Shown here: positions 35,901 through 46,330 of the stretch, piece by piece | How positions within the stretch are numbered: position 1 is the first letter of the stretch | Layout: every line of letters begins with the position of its first letter | DNA from: Polytrichum commune | Taxonomy: Eukaryota; Streptophyta; Polytrichopsida; Polytrichales; Polytrichaceae | Assembly: GCA_950295325.1 (NCBI GenBank) | Contig: OX485804.1 | Coordinates: forward strand, 13,332,001 to 13,392,000 | Direction: 5' to 3' | DNA: 60,000 nucleotides | Notes under the pieces: model-generated | Seen by the model: only the letters and a program-made list of their open reading frames with translations | Databases searched by the model: none | Told to the model about the DNA's origin: nothing | Translations under genes and position numbers: made by a program

Positions 35901-37015
35901 ATGATAATAAGGAAAATGTCAAGCGGGGTTAAGGTTACCGCTATAGGTTCAAAGTGTGATAGCTTTTTTTCATTTCGTTCAAGTGCTTATTGTTATATGT
36001 GTACAAAGATCGGCTCTTTGAGACCATTCAATTATCAACTTACAATATGGTAATTAAAGAATGTGAAAATTTTATTAAAGAGAATGTCAAGTTGGGTTAA
36101 GGTTACCACTATAGGTTCAAAGTGTGATAACTTTTTTTCATTTCGTTCAAGTGCTTATTGTTATATATGTACAAAGCTCGGCTCTTCAAGACCATTCTAT
36201 TCATGAAATCATGAAAATGAATTTAATCATGAGAAAATGTTAATAAGGAAAATGTCAAGCGGGATTAAGGTTACCGCTGTAGGTTCAAAGTGTGATAACG
36301 TTTTTTCATTTCATTCAACTGCTTATTGTTACATATGTACAAAGTTCGGCTCTTCTAGACCATTCTACTCATGAAATCATGAAATTGAATTAAATCATGA
36401 AAAAATGATAATAACAAAAATGTCAAGCGGGGTTAAGGTTACCGCTATAGGTTCAAAGTGTGATAATTTTATTTCATTTCGTTCAAGTGCTTATTGTTAT
36501 ATATGTACAAAGTTCGGCTCTTCGAGATCATTTAATAATCATCTTACAATATGGTAATTAAATAATCCGAAAAAATAATTAAAGAGAATGTCAAGTTGGG
36601 TTAAAGTTACCGCTATAGGTTCAAAGTGTGGTAACTTTTTTTCATTTCGTTCAAGTGTTTATTCCCCTGCACCATAAACCCCTGCACCATAAAGTTCCCA
36701 CTTCGGTTACACCATAAAGCGCAAGCCCACTTCAGTTCCCTTATATAAATAATTCCACTTCAAGCTCTTGGACACCATTCTAATCATAAAATCATAAAAT
36801 AATTCATAAATCATGAGAAAATTATATTATGGCAAATGTCAAGTAGGGTTAAGTTTACCGCTTCAAGTTCAAAGTGTGATAACTTTTTCTCATCTCGTTC
36901 AATAGGTGATTATTATATATGTATAATGCTCCGCTCTTCAATAACATTCTAGCCATGAATTCAATAATTCGTTATTACATCATGAGAAAATTATATTATG
37001 GAAAATGATATTATT
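32951..37015 (+). repeat. 168-bp satellite array, right block (about 24 units)
   Basis: The word GGTTCAAA (or close variants) recurs at 33011, 33171, 33257, 33427, 33596, 33765, 33953, 34120, 34288, 34457, 34626, 34795, 34964, 35106, 35274, 35442, 35610, 35778, 35946, 36114, 36282, 36450 and 36618. From 35106 on every step is exactly 168 bp; earlier steps are mostly 167-170, with a few shortened or lengthened units. Conserved part: TTAAGGTTACCGCTATAGG, then TTTCATTTCGTTCAAGTGC and TTATTGTTATATATGTA. The middle varies by subtype: ATTCATGAAATCATGAAATT (A), TTATCAACTTACAATATGG (B) or AAACATACAACTTTAATATA (C). A+T-rich and non-coding. The last units (36780-37015) resemble the left block again. 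Confidence 0.95.
36655..36770 (+). other. non-satellite insert inside the array
   Basis: At 36662 the repeat breaks off. It is replaced by about 100 bp with two copies of CCCTGCACCATAAA, a related ACACCATAAAG, and TATATAAATAA at about 36743. The satellite resumes near 36765. The origin is unknown. The TATA-like word could be chance in this A+T-rich setting. Confidence 0.6.
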
Positions 37016-37029
37016 ATGAAAATGATATT

Positions 37030-38190
37030 ATTGTGCATTTTTGTTACAAGGCAAAGAACAATCGTCAAGACAATACTAATAACACCAAAGAAGATGATGA
37101 CTATGCATTCGCAACACAATATGGACGCATTCAAAGGCAATGTGTAAGTGGATCATGGATTTGGGAGTAGTGAAGCACATGACTCCCCATATGGCAGAAT
37201 TTGATACATATAAGGTAATTGTTCCATGCAATGTCGATTTGGATGATGATAGCGCCACACAAGCAATCGGAATGGTTTCCATTGTTGTTGAGGTGGTTGT
37301 GAAAGGTAAAATCAAATAAATTCATATCAAATGTGCCCTTTATGTGTCCAAGTTGCAAGCAAATTTGGTCTTGGTGAGCAAACTTTTGTTGAATGCGTCA
37401 AAAATGCAATTCAACTATAATGAATGTATTGTGAGAGTTTCATATATATGGAGAGGAGATTTCAATTGGACTATGTAAAGAAAATTTGTATGGAATGAAC
37501 TTTACAAAGGTGCGTGAAGCGGATGCAGTCAATTTAGAACAATTATGAAAGCATGATGGTGCATTTGAATCTAGACATCGTTGACTTGGCCATTTGAGTA
37601 AAGCATGTTCATGCACTTCAAAGCATGATGAGTAGTATGAACCTTATCGAAATTATTTGTCTCGTGTCTTCATTGATTTGTGAAGCTTGCATTGAGGGGC
37701 AACAACTTGGAGTGGCATTTCCGAATGATGGGGAAAGACAAGCAAATAAGCCTTTGGAGATGGTACATGTGGACGTGTTGAGCCATATGAAAGATGTTGT
37801 TTTAATAAATGATATTACAAATAGTGAGAGTGATCTAGAATTGCATCCAAGTGGGAGAAATAATCCTCCCATGTTGGTTGGGGTGGTCGAGCCTTTTAAA
37901 TTACCTTTGTTTGATTGAGGAGCAAGTGAAAAATAACCTCATTGCATTTCAAGAAGAAAGAGGAGGATCAACAAGCAAAGGGTGTTCTTTAACACTTTTG
38001 CCATGCAATAATTGTATTGAAGGAATGCAACCAAATTTCAGCATTGATGGAGAATGACAACCTTTAGAGGAGCGAAGGTACCCCTCAAGGGAGCGCCGGC
38101 CACTTGAAGAATGGTGGAAGAACCACATATTGGCGCAACATGGTGAAGAAAGGGTAAATGTGACATATTTTGATAATTTTTTAAAGTAGT
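37030..38190 (+). pseudogene. decayed Ty1/copia polyprotein (protease to pre-integrase, deleted)
   Basis: In broken frames on the plus strand: 37145-37330 gives WIMDLGVVKHMTPHMAEFDTY and AIGMVSI, the retropepsin region (usual WLLDSGAS.HMT). The catalytic DSG is DLG here. 37330-37400 gives CALYVSKLQANLVLVSKLL, the usual 'VLYVP.L..NLISV' segment. 37560-37790 gives a GAG-pre-integrase tail, CEACIEGQQLGVAFPNDGER and NKPLEMVHVDV, which starts the integrase. After about 37800 most of the integrase is missing; 38080-38180 gives PLEEWWKNHILAQHGEERVN, a segment normally found between integrase and reverse transcriptase. Stops and frameshifts occur throughout and no RT follows. No LTRs identified. Dead relic. 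Confidence 0.85.
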
Positions 38191-38719
38191 GTATAGCATT
38201 TGCTAAGGAGATGTAACAATTACTATTAAGGGCAATTAAATTGCAATCATTTGACTGCTTGCAAAGTGTGAGTGTTGAAGGTAGAGCATTAGGTTGTTTG
38301 TAGTCATAGAATTGTGATTATCAGCGGAATAAGAATGAATAAGGTTTGAATAGACCCATACACTTTTTGGGAAGCACGAGTTGAGATATCCTATATGCAT
38401 TGTATGAATCAAAGACGAAAAGAGCGATAGAGAGCAAAGCAAGAGGTGGAGGTGACCATCTCACTCTAAGCATTGTTCATATACCTTTGTATATGTGTGT
38501 TTGTTTGTGTAATATAATCTCTAGTTCTATACTACTTTAATACCAACATTGATTAGTGTTAAGCACTTTGTGAAAGGGTGTGCCAATAAAGTGTTGACTA
38601 AGGCATGTGTGGCTTTGTTATGTATGTTGGTCTAGAGGTTATTAATGTGGCGATTGGTGCAACACAATAATAGGTGGAGGCATATGTCATTTTTCTTGTA
38701 GGTTGCAGAGGTTACATAG
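38191..38719. other. spacer between copia and LINE relics
   Basis: No recognisable coding sequence. It may hold further decayed copia sequence. Confidence 0.4.
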
Positions 38720-40740
38720 TGATGAAAATCATGTTTAAATACATTTTTTTCTTATAATTACCCATGTATTGTCCATATCTAAATTTCAGTACTTGTTATA
38801 TTTGTGCTTTAGTTATCCATTTGGCGTCCCAAAAGAGGTTGAATCTTTTTAGGTGTAGGTCTTCTATTCGTTAGCCATCTGTTCATGTATGGGAATGTGT
38901 TTGTTGTATGGGAGACAATTGCATTTGTGTGTTGTTTCTAAATTGTTTTTTTGAGGTTTCATATGGAACTATCATGGTGAATAAAGGTAGGTGGGATGGA
39001 TGGCCAATAAAGTGTTTGGTGGCCTATTAGATGGAAGGGGGTGTCTAGGATTCAAGGTTTTTGTGCTCCTTGTTTGGCGAGTGTATCTGCTTCATCATTT
39101 CCTAATATGCTTGTGTGTGCTCTACCTTTGTGGATGGCAATGTTGTGTCGAGAAGCTTTGATGGCACCTATGGTGTGTGTGATAAGAAGTTTGTCAAGGG
39201 TGGTTAAATTGAGAGGAGGGGCATTTACCATGATTGAGGAGGAGGTAGATGCTATTTAGACTATTTGTGAAAATGAACGTATATGTATTTAAGGCCTTGG
39301 TGTGTTTGAATGCTAGGAGCATTGCACATAATTCAACTTGAAGTATGTTAGGGTAGCATGGGAGTTTGGCCGATATTTGGGTATGTAATGGGTTGTTGAA
39401 GACGCATGTGTCGGCTATGTTACCATTGCAATGTTCATTTGGGGGAGTAAGTGAATAATAGTAGGACTTTTGTTGCAAAATTTTGTGGGGGAGGGTTAGA
39501 TTGAGTGTAGATGTGGTTCTATTTATTGTGTATTGGTGTCAAAGCTAAAGGAGTTTTTCGAGTGGTATGGCAGTTTGGTAGTTGCATTCTTGGTCAGGTA
39601 TTTGTGCAAGTTCTGGGTGTATTGATATGGTGGGTGCGGTTGTGATGATGTCTTTGTCTAGGTTTTCTTGGATGTGTAGAGTGAGATGTGGGAGTTTTAG
39701 GCTTGGACGGATAGAGTGTCAGGTGCGTAATTGGGGCATTTTTTGTGTGTCAACTAGTTTTATTCTCGTGGCATGTTGTTTGATGGTTTGTGAGAGTATC
39801 CTTATGAGCATGAGGCCATGTGATAGAAAATGTTATATGGGTTCAGTAGGAGAGTATGGTATTCATTTATTGTAGTTGTTGTTTAAAGAGATCCATTAAT
39901 AGCTAAAGAATTATGTGTATTCTTTGACTCCACTTTTGTCTTTGTGTTTGGTTGATTTTAATGTTGTGATATGTGATAGGGAGATGCCTAGGGGATGCAT
40001 TTGGACCCGGGTGGGTTTTGTAGAGTAGGGTTGTTTGTTTGGTGACATTAGGACCGGCAGGTGTTGGTGTATGTTGGGGGGTGTCGTATAGTGTGGCGGG
40101 TGAGCAAACAATCTTAGCTTGGAGGAGTGTGTGTTTGATTATATGTGATTAGGTATGGTATTTGGTTTGGCATTCTTGGGGGTTTAATATGTTGAAGTTT
40201 GTTTGGTCTAGAATTTGTGGCAATGTTGTGATATTTAGGGTAACGAGTTTGTTGAGAGATTTTTGGTGTTTGATTTTTGTGTGGGGTGAGGATGGGATAG
40301 AAGGGATCCTTATACCATATCTTCACTATGTGGGACTTTCCAAGTGGAAACGTAGTGTCTATTGAGTCTAGGCGTATGTGAAATTGTCTTTTGAGGACGT
40401 ATAGTGTTCATGAGATAGGTGATTGTACACGTGCTTGGTAGCTCAGGAGGGGGAGGTGTTTTGCTCCTCCGTATTTAAATGCTATGAATTTAATTTGGCC
40501 TTGGTACATTCGACGTAATTGCCTGGGGTCATCCAATGTTTGTGTGAGTTGTTCGCTTAAGGTGGTGGCGTATCTTGGGAGGAGGGAGTAAGCTTTTATG
40601 CCGAATGTTTCCCTAGGGTAGTTGTGTAAATATGTTTTGGGTGTTGGTGGGGTAAAGACATATTGCATATGGATTTTGTTAATTCAATAAGTAGTTTGTC
40701 CATTTTGTGGATGTCAAGGACTAAGAAGGGGGGCGTACAT
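38720..40740 (-). pseudogene. 5'-truncated LINE with RNase H domain, decayed
   Basis: The minus strand is A/C-rich and semi-coding. 39478-39194 gives a block with KLPCYPNILQVELCAMLLAF and FIFTNSLNSIYLL. After a frameshift near 39205 it continues with LDKLLITHTIGAIKASRHN and GNDEADTLAKQGAQ (39110-39060). These are the motifs of the RNase H domain at the C-terminal end of many plant non-LTR retrotransposons: the Glu of the second motif, T(D)S with Asp changed to Asn, and the final GN.EAD. Further on, 38850-38760 gives QVLKFRYGQYMGN, also typical of the LINE tail. Upstream (40668-39911, minus) are Pro/His/Thr-rich frames that may belong to ORF2. Similarity stops near 40740, so the 5' end with most of the RT is missing. 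Confidence 0.7.
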
Positions 40741-43500
40741 TGTCACCAATACTAATTTGTCTTGCTCAATTAATATAGTAAGCCACTCGTGTAGTGTTGC
40801 CAACATTAAATGTAGACCTAACATTATTTTTCATTCTTTGTTTAATTTTTTTTGGATATTATAGATTTACAACATTGTAATTTTTGTCAATTACTAAGTG
40901 ATTTTCCATCTAAATATCAATCACTTGTGACAATATCTCATTACATAAATGTTAGGAACATGTAATATACCATACTTTGTTTTGATACTTGACATTTGGA
41001 TGAACCAAAACTAAGTTGGGATGACAATACTTGTAAACTCATTCATAAAAATCGCCAAAAAAATGGTTACCAAAATGACATAAAATACCATATGAAACTA
41101 AATACAACATTTATTTTAGTGTATGAATAATGTTATGATTCAAAAGCACAAGTAAGCAAATCAATTGTTCAACTTGCAATGTTTTGGTGTCTCTATCTCA
41201 TAATGGGGAACTTTTGATCCACATACCCATCACATTCCAACTAAAGTAGACGTGCCTTAGATGAATACTTTTCTCTCTACACCCACTTCTTGTAGAGAAT
41301 ATGAGACTATGCCATGCCACTAAAACATTTGATTATAAACTCTTACATTAATGGAAAATGTCTTCTTTATAAATAGATGACTATATGTGCAGGAGATCCT
41401 AAATATACATACATGGAAAGTGGTCATACTTACCATGATGAGAATGTAACAAGGATGTCGATGAATGAAGCAAAATAAACATAGTTACAACCATGACCCA
41501 TGTCTCTAACACATGGTAAAACACAAGGTTTAAGTAGACTTACCATAGGTAAGGACTCCAATATAAACCCCTAACCCCAAAAGGATCTTCATTTTTAACC
41601 ATACACGCAAGTGTGAGGTGGGGCTAGCTTTGTGTATACTCAGTGGAGTAGTAGATATGTGTTAAAAGTGAGAGAAATTAGGGCTAATCACCAAGAGGAG
41701 AATTCTAATTGGAGTGACCCAATCATGGCCAAGGAACATGTTTGAACATCCATGTGTCATTATGCAATGATTGTTGTAATTTGAAATACTACAATCCAAT
41801 TGAAGTGGTTTAAATTTGAATTGGGTCCTGTTGTTATTTACCTCGTGTATGTAACTAATCCTCAAATGTTTGTTAGTTGGTTGCATGTGCACATGTGAGG
41901 TAGGCCCTTCACACCTTCAATACAATGATGTATTGTGATTATGACATTTTATGCATATCTATTAGTTGAAGTTACTAGAAACATTTCCCTTGTAAGTACT
42001 CCATACATGTGATGGATTAGCTATATGTGCTTTGAGGTGAAACATGAAGATAGGTGATTAAACTTCCAAGGTATGGGACAATCCAAATCAAATTTTTGTT
42101 GTTGGGTACCATTTGATAGCAGAAACCTTGAGTAAGGTACATATTCATGCAAGGCAAATTATGTTATGGCACAACCTGTCTATATTGTACAACACATCCA
42201 ATTAGGCATAATTGCAAACAACTCTATTATGCAAATTGTTAATGTGTCACCAAATAGGAAGATACACAAGGAATAGAAAGAGCCTTGTGGAAATTCCCAC
42301 CCACCCACCCTTGTATTGCAATGAAGAAGAAATTGAAGGATTTGGCCTCTGAAAAGAGGAAGTTCAAACTTTGCAAAAGTTTTGAAAAGTCATCTCTCTC
42401 TCTGGGGGTCAATAAGTTGCACATATTAATGTGCCCAACCCCTAAATGCATTGCATGAATTCCTTTTCAAAAAATCAAAGCATTGCATATGAGTAATTTT
42501 TGTTTACGTGGAGGAGTGAAAATTCTAAAGTAAAATCCTACATAAGTAGACGAATACATATTGAAGATATAACCATACACTCAACATGATTGGGCCATAT
42601 TTGGATTAGTATAAATGTTATTGCATGTACAAAATATATAACTAAAATAAATATATTGTAAGCATATTTTTTTCCAAATTTCATTTGTGGCAAAGATAGT
42701 ATGTATTCATTAGTAGGTAGGAAGTTGCAAAGGAAGAGTTACAAGAGCCAAATGATTGAAGCATCCCTAAAATATAGTTTGCAATTTGGGTAGTCAATTT
42801 TCAATTTTCTCAATGATGTAGAGTCTACAAAGTATGTATTTTGCTCAATCCCAATGGTCAAATGATGCACCGTAACTCAACTTAAACATCTTGTGAAAGG
42901 ATTATCTCCAACAAAGGTTTTATAATTTGATGTTTTGGCCTTTTGACCATAAATCGACCACTTTGTGGTTGCCCATGCATTTGAGGAATGATTCAAATGT
43001 GCCTAATTCAATTCCTTATCTTCTTTGTAAACCTATATGTGATTGGTATGTGGTTTGGTGTGGCTCCAAGAACATATACTAAAGAAGATATTGAATTGTG
43101 TGCTAAAAAAATCAACATAATCACTAAATTCTAGATAATAGTGGGTTGGAGGTCATGTAGATAAGTACAAGTCGCCAACCAACCACGTTATGAGAGCCTA
43201 CTAGAATGTGAGGGGCCATTGGACATGGGCCACTAGACGTCCATGCGCCCGCTGGAGCATTTTTTAAACTTGGAATCACTAGTCACTGAAATATTGAAAA
43301 CCAGTTGGAGGAGGAGGAGGAGCTTAATAAGGAGCCTAGATTTGGGAGAAGATGAGAGTAGCTTGTTGGTACATACAAACCCTACCCTATTAGATTCCAT
43401 CTACATTTGGACGAGTGTGTCCTTATTCCCACTAGAATATGATGGGCCTACATGGAATATTGACCCTAAGCTGGAATAAATAACCATTTAATGCCCCCTC
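40741..43500. other. gene-free stretch
   Basis: A+T-rich, with many stops in all frames. No gene, RNA or clear mobile element recognised. Confidence 0.5.
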
Positions 43501-45230
43501 CCCACCTAACTTTAGCTAAGCCAAAACGTTGGTTCTAAAAACACGGCCCTCACACCATCGACAATATATAGTGCCGAGCCTAGTTGGCAAATGATGTGGC
43601 ATGGTTTAAAAGTGGAGGTTTTAGCGTCAAGCACCGACCCTCCCATCGGTCCCTAGACATGGGGCAAGAGTGTAGGACCTTTAAAAGTGTCGCCTCCCAC
43701 CCTTGTGATTGGTTGCTTTTAGTCTTACCTATGAGGGCACGAGGAGCTTCATTAGCAAAAACCGATGGTAAGATAGATGAGTAGTAAGGCATTTGGGGAT
43801 GGGGCAAAAACTATCCAACATTCATTGCTTGGTAGATAAACTAATGAACATGTGTGAAAGTTACTTAACTAAAACCTACTGGACAATCTCCGGAGCAAGT
43901 TCTTGTAGGTGCATTGGGATAACCGGACGCCTCCGCTATAACCAAGGGAGCTTTACCTGGGTTTTTTGGGAAAACTTTGGTTATTTGGTAAAGTCAGGTG
44001 GGGAGGGGGCATAAGACCCATGTACCTTATATTTGTTGAGCATTCTCATTCTCATTGCCATTCCCATTCCCATGGCTTAAGTATGGCACATTCATGCCGA
44101 TGATCTAGCCATCATAACTGCATCACCACATCATCATCATCAACACACAGCTTCATGAGCTTTGAGATTCTGACCTAGGCTTCGTGTGTTCCTTAGGGCC
44201 CGGCGCCATTGGAAGCGGCCCTGTGACCATTGTTGTTTGTTAGGAGAGCTGGGCCCGCAGCGGGGGGCGGCAGGACGGAGCTCGGACGACGGTGTCAGAC
44301 CTTGTCGGCCCGTCTTACCCGTCGACAATGGCTGACTAAGCTGGGTGTGAAGCTGTTGAGAAATTGAGTTTGTAACCGGATCTCAGGACCAACGTCCCGG
44401 GGGAGGAGGACGACGGATGCACTTTCACCAGGCCTGCCTGCATGTCAACCATCCGACTGTGCGACAACTGTGCAGATCGATCCGGCCGTCGGGAGGAGCT
44501 TGGGCACGAGCAGGCGATGGTATGGCGTTCGCTGCGTTGCAAGCCGCCCGAAGACTGCAGCCGGGAGCGGGAGGTGAGTGCGGGTGAAGGCAAACGTTCA
44601 ACACCTCCTCGTTCTGTGAGCGGTGGTGCTCGTACGGGGAGAATCGACAGCTAGTTTACAGATGAACCGATTGGGTTTGAGAAATTAAACAACCGCTTCA
44701 ACTTCAAGCCTTCAGGAAAAATTACCCATCAGTTTAGAGGAATCTGTGGAAATGCACTCCTCAAGTTAACGAAAGTGAACCGAAGATCACAAACTTGTAC
44801 CTGCTGGACTTGGAAACACTAGGGACTTGACCGATTATGGCCACAAATCTCCTCGGACACTGAATCAAGCAGCCGCAGCTATGGTGGAAGCTCGGTAACT
44901 GGAGGACCAGCATCCCACATTCGAACCTAGCCATTTCGGTGCATTCATCAGCAAGCAAAGTGCAAAACCATACAAATTCCCTTCCCTGCAATTCGGTTGC
45001 CGCTGCCTCCCGCCAACGGCCCACTAACAGAATGCGTACACGTTGCTCCGGATGAAACAACCGGGCTGCTGACTGGGATGCGCCACGTGCCACCTCCGGG
45101 TTGGCCACATCCCCTAAGCACCTTCCGGGCCCTACCCGGTTGCAACATCTTTTAACTGGCCACGTACTTATCGGTTCAGGCATGGGTCCTAGATGTGCGG
45201 CCAGGATCTAAGAAAAGTTGGAATCTCAAA
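43501..45230. other. G+C-richer stretch of unknown nature
   Basis: Base composition rises sharply around 44140-44640 and 44950-45180. Open frames exist on both strands (for example 44761-45183 minus, 140 codons) but overlap one another and show no known domain. High G+C by itself makes long chance frames likely. The segment 44637-44870 is shared with 54177-54398. Confidence 0.45.
44637..44870 (+). repeat. duplicated segment D1, copy 1
   Basis: A direct match to 54177-54398 over about 225 bp. Pairs include GACAGCTAGTTTACAGATGA with GACAGTTAGTTACAGATGA, and TCAGTTTAGAGGAATCTGTG with TCATTTTAGAGGAATTTATA; both end with a CAAATCTCC-like word. The flanks do not match. It is probably one end of a larger, otherwise decayed element. 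Confidence 0.65.
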
Positions 45231-45234
45231 AAAA

Positions 45235-45785
45235 TAGACTCCTCTTTGGGCCCCCCCGGCCTAGATCACATCTTCATTCGGCTGGGCCCGGCCCTGCCCT
45301 GCCCTGCCCCTCCCACGCCTTCTTCAGTGCCTGGTCTTCCAGTTTGCACCTGCGTGGGAACTCCTCCTTGTTGGAAACCAATGTGACAATACCCAGTTAC
45401 TTAAAGTCATTAAACGCCCTGTCACTTAAGCCATTAAGCTCCTTTGGCATGTGAAGAAACTCCATCAATTAACTTGGGAATAATGAAAATGATGTCAACT
45501 TGAATACCCAGTCACTTAAGTCATTAAACGCCATGTCACTTAAGTCATTAGGCTCCTTTGGCGTGCGAAGAAACTTCATCAATTAAGTTGGGAATAGTGA
45601 AAGTGATGTCAACTTGAATGTTTGTAATTTAGATCGGCTATTATCACATTGGTTCCCAATGAGGAGGAGTTCCCATGTAGGAGGTGCGGGCAGGAAGACC
45701 GGGCAGTGAAGGAGTCGTGGGAGGGGCGGGACCCAACCAAATGAAGATGTGATCTAGCCCAGGGCTGATTTGCCCAACACATATA
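45235..45785. mobile_element. long-arm fold-back element with internal tandem duplication
   Basis: The left arm (about 45255-45390) and right arm (about 45635-45760) are inverted copies. Pairs are CTAGATCACATCTTCATTCG with CTAGATCACATCTTCATTTG; GGGAACTCCTCC in both; and GGAAACCAATGTGACAATA with GGGAACCAATGTGATAATA. Between them sits a 115-bp direct duplication (45388-45502 and 45503-45620). The left arm has expanded CCCTG repeats near 45293-45308. No coding frame has known similarity. Long TIRs of over 100 bp recall Mutator-type elements, but no 9-bp target duplication could be confirmed. Confidence 0.75.
45388..45620 (+). repeat. 115-bp tandem duplication
   Basis: Two copies with a period of 115 bp. 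CCCAGTTACTTAAAGTCATT (45392) matches CCCAGTCACTTAAGTCATT (45507), and AAGAAACTCCATCAATTAAC matches AAGAAACTTCATCAATTAAG. It lies between the arms of the fold-back element. Confidence 0.85.
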
Positions 45786-46099
45786 GATCATAACTGGTGT
45801 TTGGACTCGATTGTAGTAGGAGTATCAATAATCGAAGCAAACAATTGGTCTACATGTGTGAATGCAACCATACCATTACATGTCGGAAACACCTAACTAC
45901 CTAAGTTGGCGTGGCAAACCCCCCCCCCCTTTAACACTGCAACCAGTGGATGGTTGACCTTAAGTTATTACCGACCCAAGTCTTTGTCGAGATAAAATAG
46001 TATGGAATTTTTATTTATGAAAAGAATCCCAGACCCGAATGAAGGAAGGAGGGAATTATGACATAAAACTATACTTCTCATCCATCCAAAAAAAAAAAC

Positions 46100-46330
46100 T
46101 GAACCCGCTAGAGTTATACGTTTGTGGCCGAGGACTCATCTCAAATGACGTGGACTAAATTGACGTGGGTTCTTTGTTTACTTATTTTAAAGGCTTACTC
46201 CGGTGTCAAATCCACTAAAAGTAATAACTCTGGGTGCATACTATTCATGGTTTTATGTTGGATGAATGAGAGGTTATTACATTCATATGTAATATTTCCC
46301 TCTGTCTCCCAATTGAATTAGCCCGAGGGG
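46100..46330 (+). repeat. dispersed repeat family R1, third copy
   Basis: Contains GTTTGTGGCCGAGGACTCAT and CTCAAATGACGTGGAC (46122-46158), GGGTTCTTTG (46167) and TTATGTTGGATGAATGAGAG (46253), in the same order and orientation as 23205-23420. Non-coding. Confidence 0.5.

Noticed and set aside
29925-37015. Regular direct repeats, considered as a CRISPR array
   Set aside because: The 168-bp unit repeats as a whole with no short repeat/unique spacer structure, there are no cas genes, and the DNA is from a plant nucleus. It is a satellite.
44761-45183. 140-codon open frame on the minus strand in G+C-rich DNA
   Set aside because: Overlaps open frames on both strands, part of it lies in duplicated segment D1 where the frame is not kept in the other copy, and no domain is seen.
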